From contig NZ_JAFMVC010000005.1 in the NCBI RefSeq assembly GCF_025499605.1, forward strand, positions 1 through 64,000: DNA of 64,000 bases, written 5' to 3'. Origin of the DNA: Carboxylicivirga litoralis (GTDB taxonomy: Bacteria > Bacteroidota > Bacteroidia > Bacteroidales > Marinilabiliaceae). Position 1 is the first letter of the stretch, and every line of letters begins with the position of its first letter. The notes below the pieces were generated by a model. The model searched no databases. It was not told the DNA's origin and saw only the letters and a program-made list of their open reading frames with translations. The translations under genes were made by a program, and so were the position numbers. Below, piece by piece: positions 38,572-47,606 of the stretch.

Positions 38572-39549
38572 ATGAATACTTCTTATCTCACATTGTTCTT
38601 GATGTATTTGTCCTGTTTTTTATCGTTAAATGCCTGCGAGGGAAGCGATGCAAAAGAACAGGAAGTAACTGATAAAGTAACCCCTGTGGCACTTGGCGAC
38701 CCCTTTATACTTTACCATGAAGGGCTGTATTACGCGTATGGCACGCAATCACCTGATGGCATCGTGGTGTTCACATCTGAAGATATGATTCACTGGAGCG
38801 TTCCAGCTCTGGAACATGGACAATTAGCTCTTCATAAAAATGATGTTTGGGGCGAACGTTGGTTTTGGGCTCCGGAAGTCTATGCTGTTAATGGAAAGTT
38901 CTATATGTATTTTTCGGCTGATGAGCATATTTGTGTAGCAACTTCAGACTCCCCGCTAGGGCCATTTGTACAAGAGAATAAGGTACCAATCAGGGAAGAA
39001 AAAAGCATCGATAACAGCTTGTTTATTGATGACGATGGAAAAGCCTATATGTATTTTGTGCGCTTCAATGATGGCAATAATGTGTGGGTAGCCGAGATGA
39101 CGGATGACCTGCTGGGTATTAAAAGTGAAACCCTGGCTCATTGTTTCAGTGTGTCGCAAAGATGGGAAGAAGTACAAGCGCGTGTTAATGAAGGACCATT
39201 TGTGATTAAGCATAAAGGCCTGTATTACATGACCTACTCGGCCAATCATTTCGAAAGTCAGAGGTATGGCGTTGGCTATGCCACAGCGGAAAGTCCGATG
39301 GGACCATGGACCAAATATGAGCATAATCCAATTTTACAAAGTCCGGGCGAGTTAGTGGGAGCTGGTCATAGCGCCTTGTTTTACAATGAAAATGGACAGC
39401 TTTTTAAGGTTTTTCATGCCCATCGGGATATCCAAAATATACATCCGCGTAAAATGTACATTTCTAATGTGAGTTTCAAGGCTAACAACGCTGGCGCTGA
39501 TATTATGGAGATTGATACTGATTATCTGATTCCTGTCCTAAAAAAGTAA
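38572..39549 (+). CDS. GH43 lipoprotein glycosidase
   Basis: 325-residue single-domain lipoprotein (lipobox LSLNAC) with a five-bladed GH43 propeller. The base Asp stands in VALGDPFILYH, the second acid in IDNSLFIDDDG and the acid Glu in VNEGPFVIKHKG. Possible activities are alpha-L-arabinofuranosidase, exo-arabinanase or beta-xylosidase; it is a different subtype from the other GH43 at 43415. An AAGGAT sequence 8 bases before the ATG is a reasonable ribosome site. The next gene begins 1 base after its stop. Confidence 0.87.
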   Translation: MNTSYLTLFLMYLSCFLSLNACEGSDAKEQEVTDKVTPVALGDPFILYHEGLYYAYGTQSPDGIVVFTSEDMIHWSVPALEHGQLALHKNDVWGERWFWAPEVYAVNGKFYMYFSADEHICVATSDSPLGPFVQENKVPIREEKSIDNSLFIDDDGKAYMYFVRFNDGNNVWVAEMTDDLLGIKSETLAHCFSVSQRWEEVQARVNEGPFVIKHKGLYYMTYSANHFESQRYGVGYATAESPMGPWTKYEHNPILQSPGELVGAGHSALFYNENGQLFKVFHAHRDIQNIHPRKMYISNVSFKANNAGADIMEIDTDYLIPVLKK

Positions 39550-39550
39550 C

Positions 39551-41296
39551 ATGAAGACACCCATTTTTATATATCTCGTTTTATTGGTTCAGACACTAGC
39601 CATAATTGGATGTGCCTCCTGTTCGCAAAACGAAGAAGTAGCTGTTAATGAAGATATCAAAACAAAGGAGCCAGTTGAAGGCATGCGTATTGCCTGGGAC
39701 TATCGGTCCATGCAGAAGATAGTGCCGCAGGATGGTCGCGTGTTGTCGTGGTCTGGTTATCCAAGGCTTAAACGACTGAAAGACCAATCACTCTTTGTCA
39801 CTTACGAAGCACAAGGGAATGTTGAATGTGTGGTAAGCACCGATGAAGGACAAACCTGGACAATGCCGACCATATTGTTTGAAAAACAGACACAAACCAA
39901 TGACCAGGGACAATCAACAACGGTTAATATGTCTAATGGAGAGTTGATTGAACTGTCGGACGGTACCTTGTTGAGTGCATGCAATTACCGGCCTGTTGAA
40001 GGAGGAATAGTGCCATTTGCGATTGCTGTAAAACGAAGCACCGATAAAGGCCAAACCTGGTCAGAGGCGCAGGTTATTTACGAAGCAGAAACCTATTTCC
40101 ACGATGGTTGTTGGGAGCCTTCTTTCTTGGAATTACCCAATGGTGAGGTGCAGGTCTATTTTGCCAATGAAAAGCCCTTTACCAGCAGTGATGAGCAAAA
40201 TATTTCAATGTTGCGCTCTCACGATAAGGGCATCACTTGGGATGAGCAGGTTGTTACCGTTTGTTTCAGAGCCCATCATCGCGATGGCATGCCTGTGCCG
40301 GTGTTATTGAATGACGAGATTGTTGTAGCCATTGAAGATAACGTGTCAGGACAGTTTAAGCCTTATACCGTGCGCACTACTATTCAGGACAACTGGAGTT
40401 CGCCTGTTCTGGCTCAATCGTCACAACGAGATCGAGCACTGACTGAAGCCTATCCCAATCAGGTGTATGCAGGAGCTCCTTACCTGGTGCCAATACCAGG
40501 AGGAACTGTTTTGTCGTACCAAACAACCTATCAGAGAGGGAATAACTGGGAACTATCTACCATGGAAGTGGCCATTGGTGATGCCGAAGGTCGTAATTTC
40601 TCCAAACAAAGTCGACCTTTTAGTGTGCCTTTGGATAGAGAAGCTAAATGGAATTCGGTAGCCATGTGGGATGAACAGACCGTGGTGGCAGCTACAAGCA
40701 CCAGTTTTAACAGTCCGTCGTGTGAGGTGTGGATTATCAAAGGCCATATTATTCCGTCTTTATCGTTGCAATCAGCAAACATACAGGTTGATGGTTCGAT
40801 TGATGATGATGAATGGGCTGCACTTCCAATATTTGTTGGGCATACCAGTGCCAATCAAATTTCATCAGGACTCAAGAGGGTTGGAGAGCACCTGGTTATA
40901 GCTGCTAAACTCGACCTGGATGAGAATGCGAATAATCAACAGGCTGAAGTTAATTTCTTAGTAGATGCCGGAAATTATTGCACTGAGCAGGCGGAAAAGG
41001 GACTATTTAAATGGGTGATTCAAACAGATGGAAGTGCTCATTCATTTAAGGGAAGTAAAGGCAGCTGGATAAAGCAAGACTTTATTGGTGAACTAAAAGT
41101 GAGCGAAAAGCAACCAAATATTTTTGAGATTGAGCTTAAGATTCCTTTTCAAATATTGAATTGGGAAGAAGTTTCTGAATTTAGGTTTAACACAGGAATT
41201 GGTTACCTCAATACAGAAGGAGAGAAAGTAACAGAGTGGATGGCCAATTCTAATGGAGATGCATCTTTTTCGTGGTGCAGTGTGACACTTGAATAA
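39551..41296 (+). CDS. Sialidase-fold/GH93-like propeller lipoprotein with CBM9-like C-terminus
   Basis: 581-residue lipoprotein (lipobox AIIGC). Three Asp boxes of the S-x-D-x-G-x-T-W type occur at residues 96, 163 and 223 (STDEGQTW, STDKGQTW, SHDKGITW), marking a sialidase-like six-bladed propeller. No arginine-rich FRIP/RIP motif of true sialidases is seen at the usual place (GYPRLKRLKD instead). In a PUL with endo-arabinanase-like GH43, an exo-arabinanase-like (GH93) role is the best guess. From about residue 403 (LQSANIQVDGSIDDDEWAAL) a CBM9-like beta-sandwich follows. The combination is less usual. Confidence 0.75.
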   Translation: MKTPIFIYLVLLVQTLAIIGCASCSQNEEVAVNEDIKTKEPVEGMRIAWDYRSMQKIVPQDGRVLSWSGYPRLKRLKDQSLFVTYEAQGNVECVVSTDEGQTWTMPTILFEKQTQTNDQGQSTTVNMSNGELIELSDGTLLSACNYRPVEGGIVPFAIAVKRSTDKGQTWSEAQVIYEAETYFHDGCWEPSFLELPNGEVQVYFANEKPFTSSDEQNISMLRSHDKGITWDEQVVTVCFRAHHRDGMPVPVLLNDEIVVAIEDNVSGQFKPYTVRTTIQDNWSSPVLAQSSQRDRALTEAYPNQVYAGAPYLVPIPGGTVLSYQTTYQRGNNWELSTMEVAIGDAEGRNFSKQSRPFSVPLDREAKWNSVAMWDEQTVVAATSTSFNSPSCEVWIIKGHIIPSLSLQSANIQVDGSIDDDEWAALPIFVGHTSANQISSGLKRVGEHLVIAAKLDLDENANNQQAEVNFLVDAGNYCTEQAEKGLFKWVIQTDGSAHSFKGSKGSWIKQDFIGELKVSEKQPNIFEIELKIPFQILNWEEVSEFRFNTGIGYLNTEGEKVTEWMANSNGDASFSWCSVTLE

Positions 41297-41337
41297 AAGA
41301 ATCAATTCCGCTTAAAAACAACTAAAACTGAAAACAT

Positions 41338-43380
41338 ATGACCATTAATATAAGAAAGAACTTTGCAACGATAATGATGGCTGCGCTTATGATGGCTTCA
41401 TTAGCAACGACAGCGAAAGGGCAGGAGGTGCAATCGTGGCTCCAACTAAAAACACCTGGAAACAAGGCGGTTTGTTATCCCCTTGAGGTGGTTAAAAATG
41501 GCCAGAACCTAAAGCTGACGGCAACTGAAAATATTCCTGCTGAAGTTAGCGCTACGGTAGAAGATAAACAGGGCGAGCAGGTTTATACCATTACAATAAA
41601 AGCGCTTAATACTATCTATTTTAACTATAAGCAAAGTGTGAAAGCAGGCAGCTTTGCACATAACGATTGCCAGTTTCTGATGCCTGGTTTTTGGTACCGA
41701 CGAAATTTACGATCGCCTAAAGAGGCACCTTCTTTTCACACCAGTGATAGTTGGTTGGTGCGCGAAGATCGTTTAAGTACGCCATTAACAGGTGTTTTTA
41801 ATGAAAAAACCGGTGAGTATTACACCGTAATAAGAACAGATGATATTCAAAAGGCGGCCTACAGTGCCATTCAAAAAGGTGAAGTCATTCTGTCGCAGGC
41901 AAGCGATCTTGGGTTTACCGGTTTTGAAAATATGGAAGGGCATACATGGTTGTCATTTGGTTTTCCTTACCAGGAAAATCCAAAGACTTATATTCGTAAA
42001 CTAACCCTGGCACCTCCGGTTACTGCTTTCGAAAAACTGGAAAAGGGCGAAACAAAAACGCTTACATGGACTGTCAATAAAGGCCATGCTAACGATTTTT
42101 CAGAGTTTGTTGGGCAAGTGTGGAATTATTCATTCGATACGTTTCAACCTGAGCCTGTTAAGCTTAGCTATGATTATGATTTTGTCAAAAAAACCTTGTC
42201 CAACTTTTATGATGAAGGTTATACAGAAACGGATGATTTAAACTACTACTCAGGTATTCACTTGCTTACTTATGATTGTCAAAACAACGGTGGAGCAGAA
42301 ATTGGCTTTATCGGACGTGTACTACTCAATGCCTATTTTGCCCTGGAGTATGCCGAAGAGAATGGCAATGAAAAACTAAAGAATGAGGCCATCAAAATAT
42401 ACGATAGCTACCTGAAAAATGGTTTTACGAAATCAGGCTATTTCAGGGAATTTGTGCACTTCGATCATAACGAGGAACCTGATGTATACAGTATTCGTCG
42501 TCAATCGGAAGGCATATACGCTGTTATGCATTTTTTGAATTACGAACGCACCCAAAAGCGTCAGCATCCGGAATGGGAACAGCGCATCAAGACTTTATTA
42601 GATAATTTCCTGGCTATTCAAAATGCAGATGGAAGCTTTCCTCGTAAGTTTGATAAAAACAGTAACGTGATTGATGCCAGTGGAGGAAGTACGCCATCGG
42701 CCACATTGCCATTGGTAATGGCTTCTAAATATTTCAAAAACAAAAGCTATTTGGCCAGTGCCAAAAAAACCGGAGTCTATTTAGAAAAGGAGATTATTAG
42801 TAAATCTGATTACTTTTCATCGACTCTTGATGCTAATTGTGAAGATAAAGAAGCCTCATTGTATGCATCAACAGCGATGTATTACCTGGCTTTGGCTACA
42901 AAAGGAAAAGAAAGCGCACACTACACACAATTGTCCAAGCAGGCAACCTACTTTGCCCTGTCGTGGTATTACATTTGGGATGTGCCATTTGCTCAGGGAC
43001 AGATGTTGGGCGATATAGGCCTTAAATCCAGAGGCTGGGGTAATGTGTCGGTTGAAAACAACCATATCGACGTGTTTATCTTTGAATTGGTGGATGTTCT
43101 CAACTGGTTGGATAAAACGACTAACGAGCCCCGCTTTAAAGCATTTGGCGAAGTTATTAAAAGTAGTATGATGCAATTACTTCCATACGAAGGACATATG
43201 TGCGGAGTAGAGCGTGTTGGTTATTATCCTGAGGTGGTGCAACACACCAACTGGGATTATGGCAAAAATGGTAAAGGGTTTTATAATAACTACTTTGCCC
43301 CGGGTTGGACAGTGGCTTCGTTATGGGAATTGTTACAGGCCGGTAGTGCCGAAAAATTTATGGACACTAAAAAGCACTAG
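41338..43380 (+). CDS. Unrecognised secreted protein, probable alpha/alpha toroid glycosidase
   Basis: 680-residue protein with a signal peptide (about 1-28). I do not recognise the family. Residues about 30-260 look like a beta-sandwich; from about 290 on, helical pairs suggest an (alpha/alpha)6 toroid, with pieces like LDNFLAIQNADGSFPRKF (about 421-438) and DANCEDKEASLYASTA (about 498-513). Acidic residues are clustered there and in VENNHIDVF. Its place between a GH93-like and an endo-arabinanase-like gene suggests a glycosidase or lyase for the same substrate. No catalytic residue can be named with confidence. Confidence 0.65.
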   Translation: MTINIRKNFATIMMAALMMASLATTAKGQEVQSWLQLKTPGNKAVCYPLEVVKNGQNLKLTATENIPAEVSATVEDKQGEQVYTITIKALNTIYFNYKQSVKAGSFAHNDCQFLMPGFWYRRNLRSPKEAPSFHTSDSWLVREDRLSTPLTGVFNEKTGEYYTVIRTDDIQKAAYSAIQKGEVILSQASDLGFTGFENMEGHTWLSFGFPYQENPKTYIRKLTLAPPVTAFEKLEKGETKTLTWTVNKGHANDFSEFVGQVWNYSFDTFQPEPVKLSYDYDFVKKTLSNFYDEGYTETDDLNYYSGIHLLTYDCQNNGGAEIGFIGRVLLNAYFALEYAEENGNEKLKNEAIKIYDSYLKNGFTKSGYFREFVHFDHNEEPDVYSIRRQSEGIYAVMHFLNYERTQKRQHPEWEQRIKTLLDNFLAIQNADGSFPRKFDKNSNVIDASGGSTPSATLPLVMASKYFKNKSYLASAKKTGVYLEKEIISKSDYFSSTLDANCEDKEASLYASTAMYYLALATKGKESAHYTQLSKQATYFALSWYYIWDVPFAQGQMLGDIGLKSRGWGNVSVENNHIDVFIFELVDVLNWLDKTTNEPRFKAFGEVIKSSMMQLLPYEGHMCGVERVGYYPEVVQHTNWDYGKNGKGFYNNYFAPGWTVASLWELLQAGSAEKFMDTKKH

Positions 43381-43414
43381 GCTACTTAATGTTGTAATTT
43401 AAAAACAAGAGGAT

Positions 43415-44452
43415 ATGATAAAGCTAGATAAAGCATTCAGATTATTGGCATTATTGCTTGTTTTAATTGGCTATTCGTGCTGTTCGAAACCCAAAGATGA
43501 GGGCAAAATCGATGAACAGATAGTTGATGCAAACAGTTATGTGAATCCGGTAGTTAATCAAAGTCTGCCGGACCCGACAGTGATTAAGTCAAGCGATGGT
43601 TTTTTCTATCTATATGCAACAGAAGACATTCGAAATGTACCCATCTATAAATCCACTGACTTAACCAACTGGCAATTTGTAGCCACGGCATTCACTGATG
43701 AGACACGTCCTGATTTTGAACCACGCGGCGGTCTGTGGGCACCCGACATCAACTACATCAATGGACAGTATGTACTTTACTATTCCATGTCGGTGTGGGG
43801 TGGCGAATGGACGTGTGGCATTGGTGTGGCGACAGCCGATAATCCTGAAGGGCCTTTTACCGATCGGGGTAAACTGTTTAGAAGTAACGAGATTGATGTG
43901 CAAAACTCCATCGATCCATTTTACATCGAAGATAATGGTAAAAAATACATGTTCTGGGGAAGCTTCAGAGGGATATATGCTATTGAGCTGAGCGATGATG
44001 GATTGAACGTGAAAGAAGGAGCCCAAAAGGTTCAGGTGGCAGGCACTGCCTACGAAGGAACCTACATTTTCAAGCGCGATGATAACTATTACTTTTTTGC
44101 CTCCATCGGCTCTTGTTGTAATGGTGTCGAAAGCACTTATACAACCGTTGTGGGTAAGTCGTCAGAGCTGCTTGGACCATATCTTGACAAAGACGGTTAT
44201 GCCATGATGGATAATCAGCATGAAATTGTAATATCAGCGAATCAGCGATTTGTTGGCACTGGTCATAATTCTGAAATTACGACCGATGAGCAGGGAAATG
44301 ACTGGATTCTTTATCATGCAGTGGACAAGCAAAATCCACAAGGACGAGTACTAATGCTTAGTCGTCTCACCTGGTCAGATGGCTGGCCAGAGGTTGAGAA
44401 ACAGTCGATGTCGGACACGACACCTATATCAAGGCCCGTATTGAGCAAATAA
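43415..44452 (+). CDS. GH43 endo-arabinanase-like lipoprotein
   Basis: 345-residue lipoprotein (lipobox LIGYSC). GH43 propeller with base Asp in SLPDPTVIK, second acid in NSIDPFYIED, acid Glu in AYEGTYIFK. The block IGSCCNGVESTYTTVVGKSSE closely follows the CC-x-G-x2-STY-x4-VGRS pattern of endo-1,5-alpha-L-arabinanases (GH43 subfamilies 4-6), so surface cleavage of arabinan is the leading idea. It is the strongest clue for this PUL's substrate. AGAGGAT before the ATG is a plausible ribosome site. Confidence 0.87.
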   Translation: MIKLDKAFRLLALLLVLIGYSCCSKPKDEGKIDEQIVDANSYVNPVVNQSLPDPTVIKSSDGFFYLYATEDIRNVPIYKSTDLTNWQFVATAFTDETRPDFEPRGGLWAPDINYINGQYVLYYSMSVWGGEWTCGIGVATADNPEGPFTDRGKLFRSNEIDVQNSIDPFYIEDNGKKYMFWGSFRGIYAIELSDDGLNVKEGAQKVQVAGTAYEGTYIFKRDDNYYFFASIGSCCNGVESTYTTVVGKSSELLGPYLDKDGYAMMDNQHEIVISANQRFVGTGHNSEITTDEQGNDWILYHAVDKQNPQGRVLMLSRLTWSDGWPEVEKQSMSDTTPISRPVLSK

Positions 44453-44482
44453 CATTTCATCCATTTTTAAAAACTAAACTCA

Positions 44483-45631
44483 ATGAAATATTTATTTATT
44501 GGATTGTCTCTGTCACTTCTGATGGCCTGTGCTTCAAAAAAAGAAAGTAAAGAGAAGATCAAGAATCCACTAAGTCAACTGGTGCCATCCAACTTTCAAA
44601 CCAATGTTGATGGAAAAGCCACTCAACTGTATTTTTTACGAAATAAGAAGGGGGCCGAAGTAGCGATAACTAATTATGGAGGACGTATAGTTGGGTTAAC
44701 CGTTCCAAATCAATCAGGAGAACTTATTGACGTGGTTATTGGAATGAAAAGTATTGAGGCTTATCAGCAATCAACAGAACCCTACTTTGGTGCTTTGATT
44801 GGTCGGGTTGGAAATAGAATTGCAAAAGGTAGTTTTACGCTTGATGGCCAAGCCTATCAGATATATCTGAATAATGGCCCTAACTCGTTGCATGGCGGTA
44901 AAAAAGGCTTTCAGTATGTTGTGTGGGATGGGGTGCAAACTGATGATTCGACTTTAAAACTAAGCTATTTATCTCAAGATGGAGAAGAGAATTATCCAGG
45001 AAACCTTCAAGTTGAGGTCGTCTATCACCTTAACGAAAATAATGGACTGGAAATAGGGTATTCCTGGCAAGCAGATGAACGTACTGTAGCAAATTTAACT
45101 AATCATGCCTTTTTCAACCTAAATGGCGAAGGAAGCGGTAGCATTCTTGACCATAACTTAACCATTAACGCCGATTATTATACCCCTGTTGATGCGACTT
45201 TAATTCCTACTGGCGAATTGGCGTCGGTAGAAGGAACACCATTTGATTTCAGAAAGGCCACGACTATTGGTGAGCGATTGGATACGACTATCAATGAACA
45301 ATTGAAATTTGGCCAGGGCTATGATCATAACTATGTGCTAAACAAAGCAGGTGAAGAACTGGAGTGGGTTGCTAAAATTGTTGGCGATAAATCGGGTATT
45401 GCAATGGATATTTTTACCACTGAACCTGGATTGCAATTTTATAGTGGCAACTTTATGCAATCGAAAAATACGCTTAAAAATGGCGTAAAAGATAAGTTCC
45501 GAACTGCATTTTGTCTCGAAACGCAGCACTTTCCAGATGCACCCAATCAGCCTGATTTTCCAAGCATTGTTGTTGAACCAGAAATGGTCTACTCGTCGAA
45601 AACTATTTATCAATTCTCTGTAAATAAATAA
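44483..45631 (+). CDS. galM: Aldose 1-epimerase (mutarotase), lipoprotein form
   Basis: 382-residue mutarotase that interconverts alpha and beta anomers of aldoses. A lipobox (LLMAC) precedes the fold, so it acts outside the cytoplasm, unlike classic cytoplasmic GalM. Family blocks are ITNYGGRIVGLTVP, ALIGRVGNRIAKG, LTNHAFFNLNGEG (catalytic His) and FCLETQHFPDAPNQPDFPS (catalytic Glu); GYDHNYVL is also typical. It follows endo-arabinanase by 30 bases and may speed the use of inverted sugar products released by the neighbouring GH43 enzymes. Confidence 0.92.
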   Translation: MKYLFIGLSLSLLMACASKKESKEKIKNPLSQLVPSNFQTNVDGKATQLYFLRNKKGAEVAITNYGGRIVGLTVPNQSGELIDVVIGMKSIEAYQQSTEPYFGALIGRVGNRIAKGSFTLDGQAYQIYLNNGPNSLHGGKKGFQYVVWDGVQTDDSTLKLSYLSQDGEENYPGNLQVEVVYHLNENNGLEIGYSWQADERTVANLTNHAFFNLNGEGSGSILDHNLTINADYYTPVDATLIPTGELASVEGTPFDFRKATTIGERLDTTINEQLKFGQGYDHNYVLNKAGEELEWVAKIVGDKSGIAMDIFTTEPGLQFYSGNFMQSKNTLKNGVKDKFRTAFCLETQHFPDAPNQPDFPSIVVEPEMVYSSKTIYQFSVNK

Positions 45632-45640
45632 CCTACTGAA

Positions 45641-47455
45641 ATGAAGCATATTTTTTTTATAACATTATTCGTATCCTCTCTATTGGTTCAAACCACGTTT
45701 GCGCAATGGAAGCCAGCCGGCAATAAAATTAAAACGCAATGGGCTGATGAGTTGGATCCTACCAATGTTTTGCCAGAGTATCCGCGTCCTATAATGGAGC
45801 GTTCCGAATGGTTAAACCTAAATGGCTTATGGGATTACGCCATTACGGCCAAAAATAATCGAGAACCACGTTCTTATGATGGCGAAATATTGGTTCCTTT
45901 TGCTGTGGAGTCGAGTTTGAGTGGTGTTCAAAAAACGGTTGGTGAGAAAAATGCCTTGTGGTATCACCGAAAGTTTGATATACCTCAAAGTTGGAGCAAT
46001 CAAAAGGTATTGTTGCATTTTGGAGCGGTTGATTGGAAAACTGAAGTTTGGATTAACGACATTAAGATAGGCGAGCATGTGGGTGGTTATAGTCCGTTTC
46101 ATTTTGATATCAGCCCATATTTAAACGCTACTGGAGAGCAAAATATGGTGGTGCGGGTTTATGATCCTACCGATAAAGGCCCACAGGCGAGGGGAAAACA
46201 GGTGGAGAATCCAGAAGGTATCTGGTACACGCCGGTAACGGGTATTTGGCAAACAGTATGGCTGGAACCAGTTCCAGAAAGCCACATTACTGCAGTAAAA
46301 TCAGTGCCAAACATTGATGAAAACCAAGTCAATATAAAAGCTTTGGTGGCAAATAGCCAGTTTGGGGATGTTATTCAGGTGGATGTTTATGATGAAGGAC
46401 AACTGGTGGCCTCGTCAAAAGCGTCTGCTAAAGAACAATTAAATATTTCTATTCCTGGGGCTAAACTTTGGGCACCAGAGCATCCGTTTTTATACTCCAC
46501 CGATATTAAACTGCTCAGAAAAGGCCAGGTTATCGATGCTGCCAAAAGCTATTTTGCCATGCGTAAAATTTCGATGGGCAGAGATGAAAATGGAATAATG
46601 CGTATGGAACTAAATAATCATGCTTATTTCCAGTTTGGACCTTTGGATCAAGGCTGGTGGCCTGATGGTTTATACACAGCTCCCACGGATGAGGCCTTGA
46701 AATATGACATACAAAAGACCAAGGATTTTGGCTTTAATATGATTCGGAAGCATGTTAAAGTGGAGCCGGCTCGTTGGTATACACACTGCGACAAGTTGGG
46801 AATACTGGTATGGCAGGATATGCCCAATGGTGATGCTAGTCCACAGTGGCAGAATCGTCAATATTTTAATGGTATTGAGAAACAACGGTCCTCATATTCG
46901 GAGCAACTTTACCGGGATGAGTGGAAAGCAATCATCGATAATCTGAATTCTCATCCGTGTATTGCTGTTTGGGTGCCATTTAACGAAGCCTGGGGGCAAT
47001 TTAAAACACAGGAAATTGCTGAGTGGACCAAAGCATATGACCCATCGCGATTAGTGAATCCGGCCAGTGGTGGTAACCATTATACCGTTGGGGATATTCT
47101 TGATTTGCATAACTATCCTGGGCCGGAGATGTACTTGTTTGATGCCCAAAGAGCTACTGTTCTTGGTGAATATGGAGGTATTGGATTGGCCTTAGAAGGT
47201 CATTTATGGGCGCCAGACAGAAACTGGGGCTATGTGCAGTTCAAATCATCTAAGGAGACCACCGATGAATATTTCAAATATGCCAGAGGATTAGTTAAAC
47301 TGGCCAAGGCAGGATTTGCAGCCGCTGTTTATACCCAAACGACAGACGTGGAAGTTGAGGTCAACGGCTTGATGACCTACGACCGTAAAGTCATTAAATT
47401 GGATGAAAAGAAAGTGAGAAAGATTAATCAGGAAGTGATTAATTCTATCCATTAA
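45641..47455 (+). CDS. GH2 glycoside hydrolase
   Basis: 604-residue secreted GH2 enzyme, compact compared with the 937-residue one in region 1. Signal peptide ends near TTFAQ. Sugar-binding jelly roll (ALWYHRKFDIP, GGYSPFHFDIS), Ig domain and TIM barrel are present, with the acid/base Glu449 in PFNEAWGQF and nucleophile Glu510 in LGEYGGIG. No C-terminal extras. beta-Galactosidase or beta-L-arabinopyranosidase would fit arabinan or arabinogalactan chains; beta-glucuronidase is less likely. Last + strand gene of the PUL; starts 9 bases after galM. Confidence 0.85.
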   Translation: MKHIFFITLFVSSLLVQTTFAQWKPAGNKIKTQWADELDPTNVLPEYPRPIMERSEWLNLNGLWDYAITAKNNREPRSYDGEILVPFAVESSLSGVQKTVGEKNALWYHRKFDIPQSWSNQKVLLHFGAVDWKTEVWINDIKIGEHVGGYSPFHFDISPYLNATGEQNMVVRVYDPTDKGPQARGKQVENPEGIWYTPVTGIWQTVWLEPVPESHITAVKSVPNIDENQVNIKALVANSQFGDVIQVDVYDEGQLVASSKASAKEQLNISIPGAKLWAPEHPFLYSTDIKLLRKGQVIDAAKSYFAMRKISMGRDENGIMRMELNNHAYFQFGPLDQGWWPDGLYTAPTDEALKYDIQKTKDFGFNMIRKHVKVEPARWYTHCDKLGILVWQDMPNGDASPQWQNRQYFNGIEKQRSSYSEQLYRDEWKAIIDNLNSHPCIAVWVPFNEAWGQFKTQEIAEWTKAYDPSRLVNPASGGNHYTVGDILDLHNYPGPEMYLFDAQRATVLGEYGGIGLALEGHLWAPDRNWGYVQFKSSKETTDEYFKYARGLVKLAKAGFAAAVYTQTTDVEVEVNGLMTYDRKVIKLDEKKVRKINQEVINSIH

Positions 47456-47459
47456 GAAA

Positions 47460-47573
47460 AAAGAGGTTGCTCAAAATAGGATTACTGATAAGCGTAATTA
47501 ATATGTGTTTCGAATTATATAAGCTAGTAATCGATAAATATCACTCTCAGGTACAAAATTGAGCAACCTCTTT
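47460..47573. repeat. Nested inverted-repeat element between convergent genes
   Basis: AAAGAGGTTGCTCAA (47460-47474) and TTGAGCAACCTCTTT (47559-47573) are perfect 15-bp reverse complements. Inside, GATTACT (47480-47486) pairs with AGTAATC (47526-47532). It lies between the GH2 stop and the stop of the PepSY gene on the other strand, so bidirectional termination is likely. The left end AAAGAGGTTG differs at one of ten bases from AAAGAGGGTG at 6898, which suggests one element family. Confidence 0.65.
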
Positions 47574-47606
47574 AATAGTATTAGAATACCGTTTTTTTAA
47601 GCCCAT

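Noticed and set aside
39551-41296. True exo-alpha-sialidase (GH33)
   Set aside because: Asp boxes are present but the FRIP/RIP motif is not, and no sialic acid catabolic or transport genes are seen.
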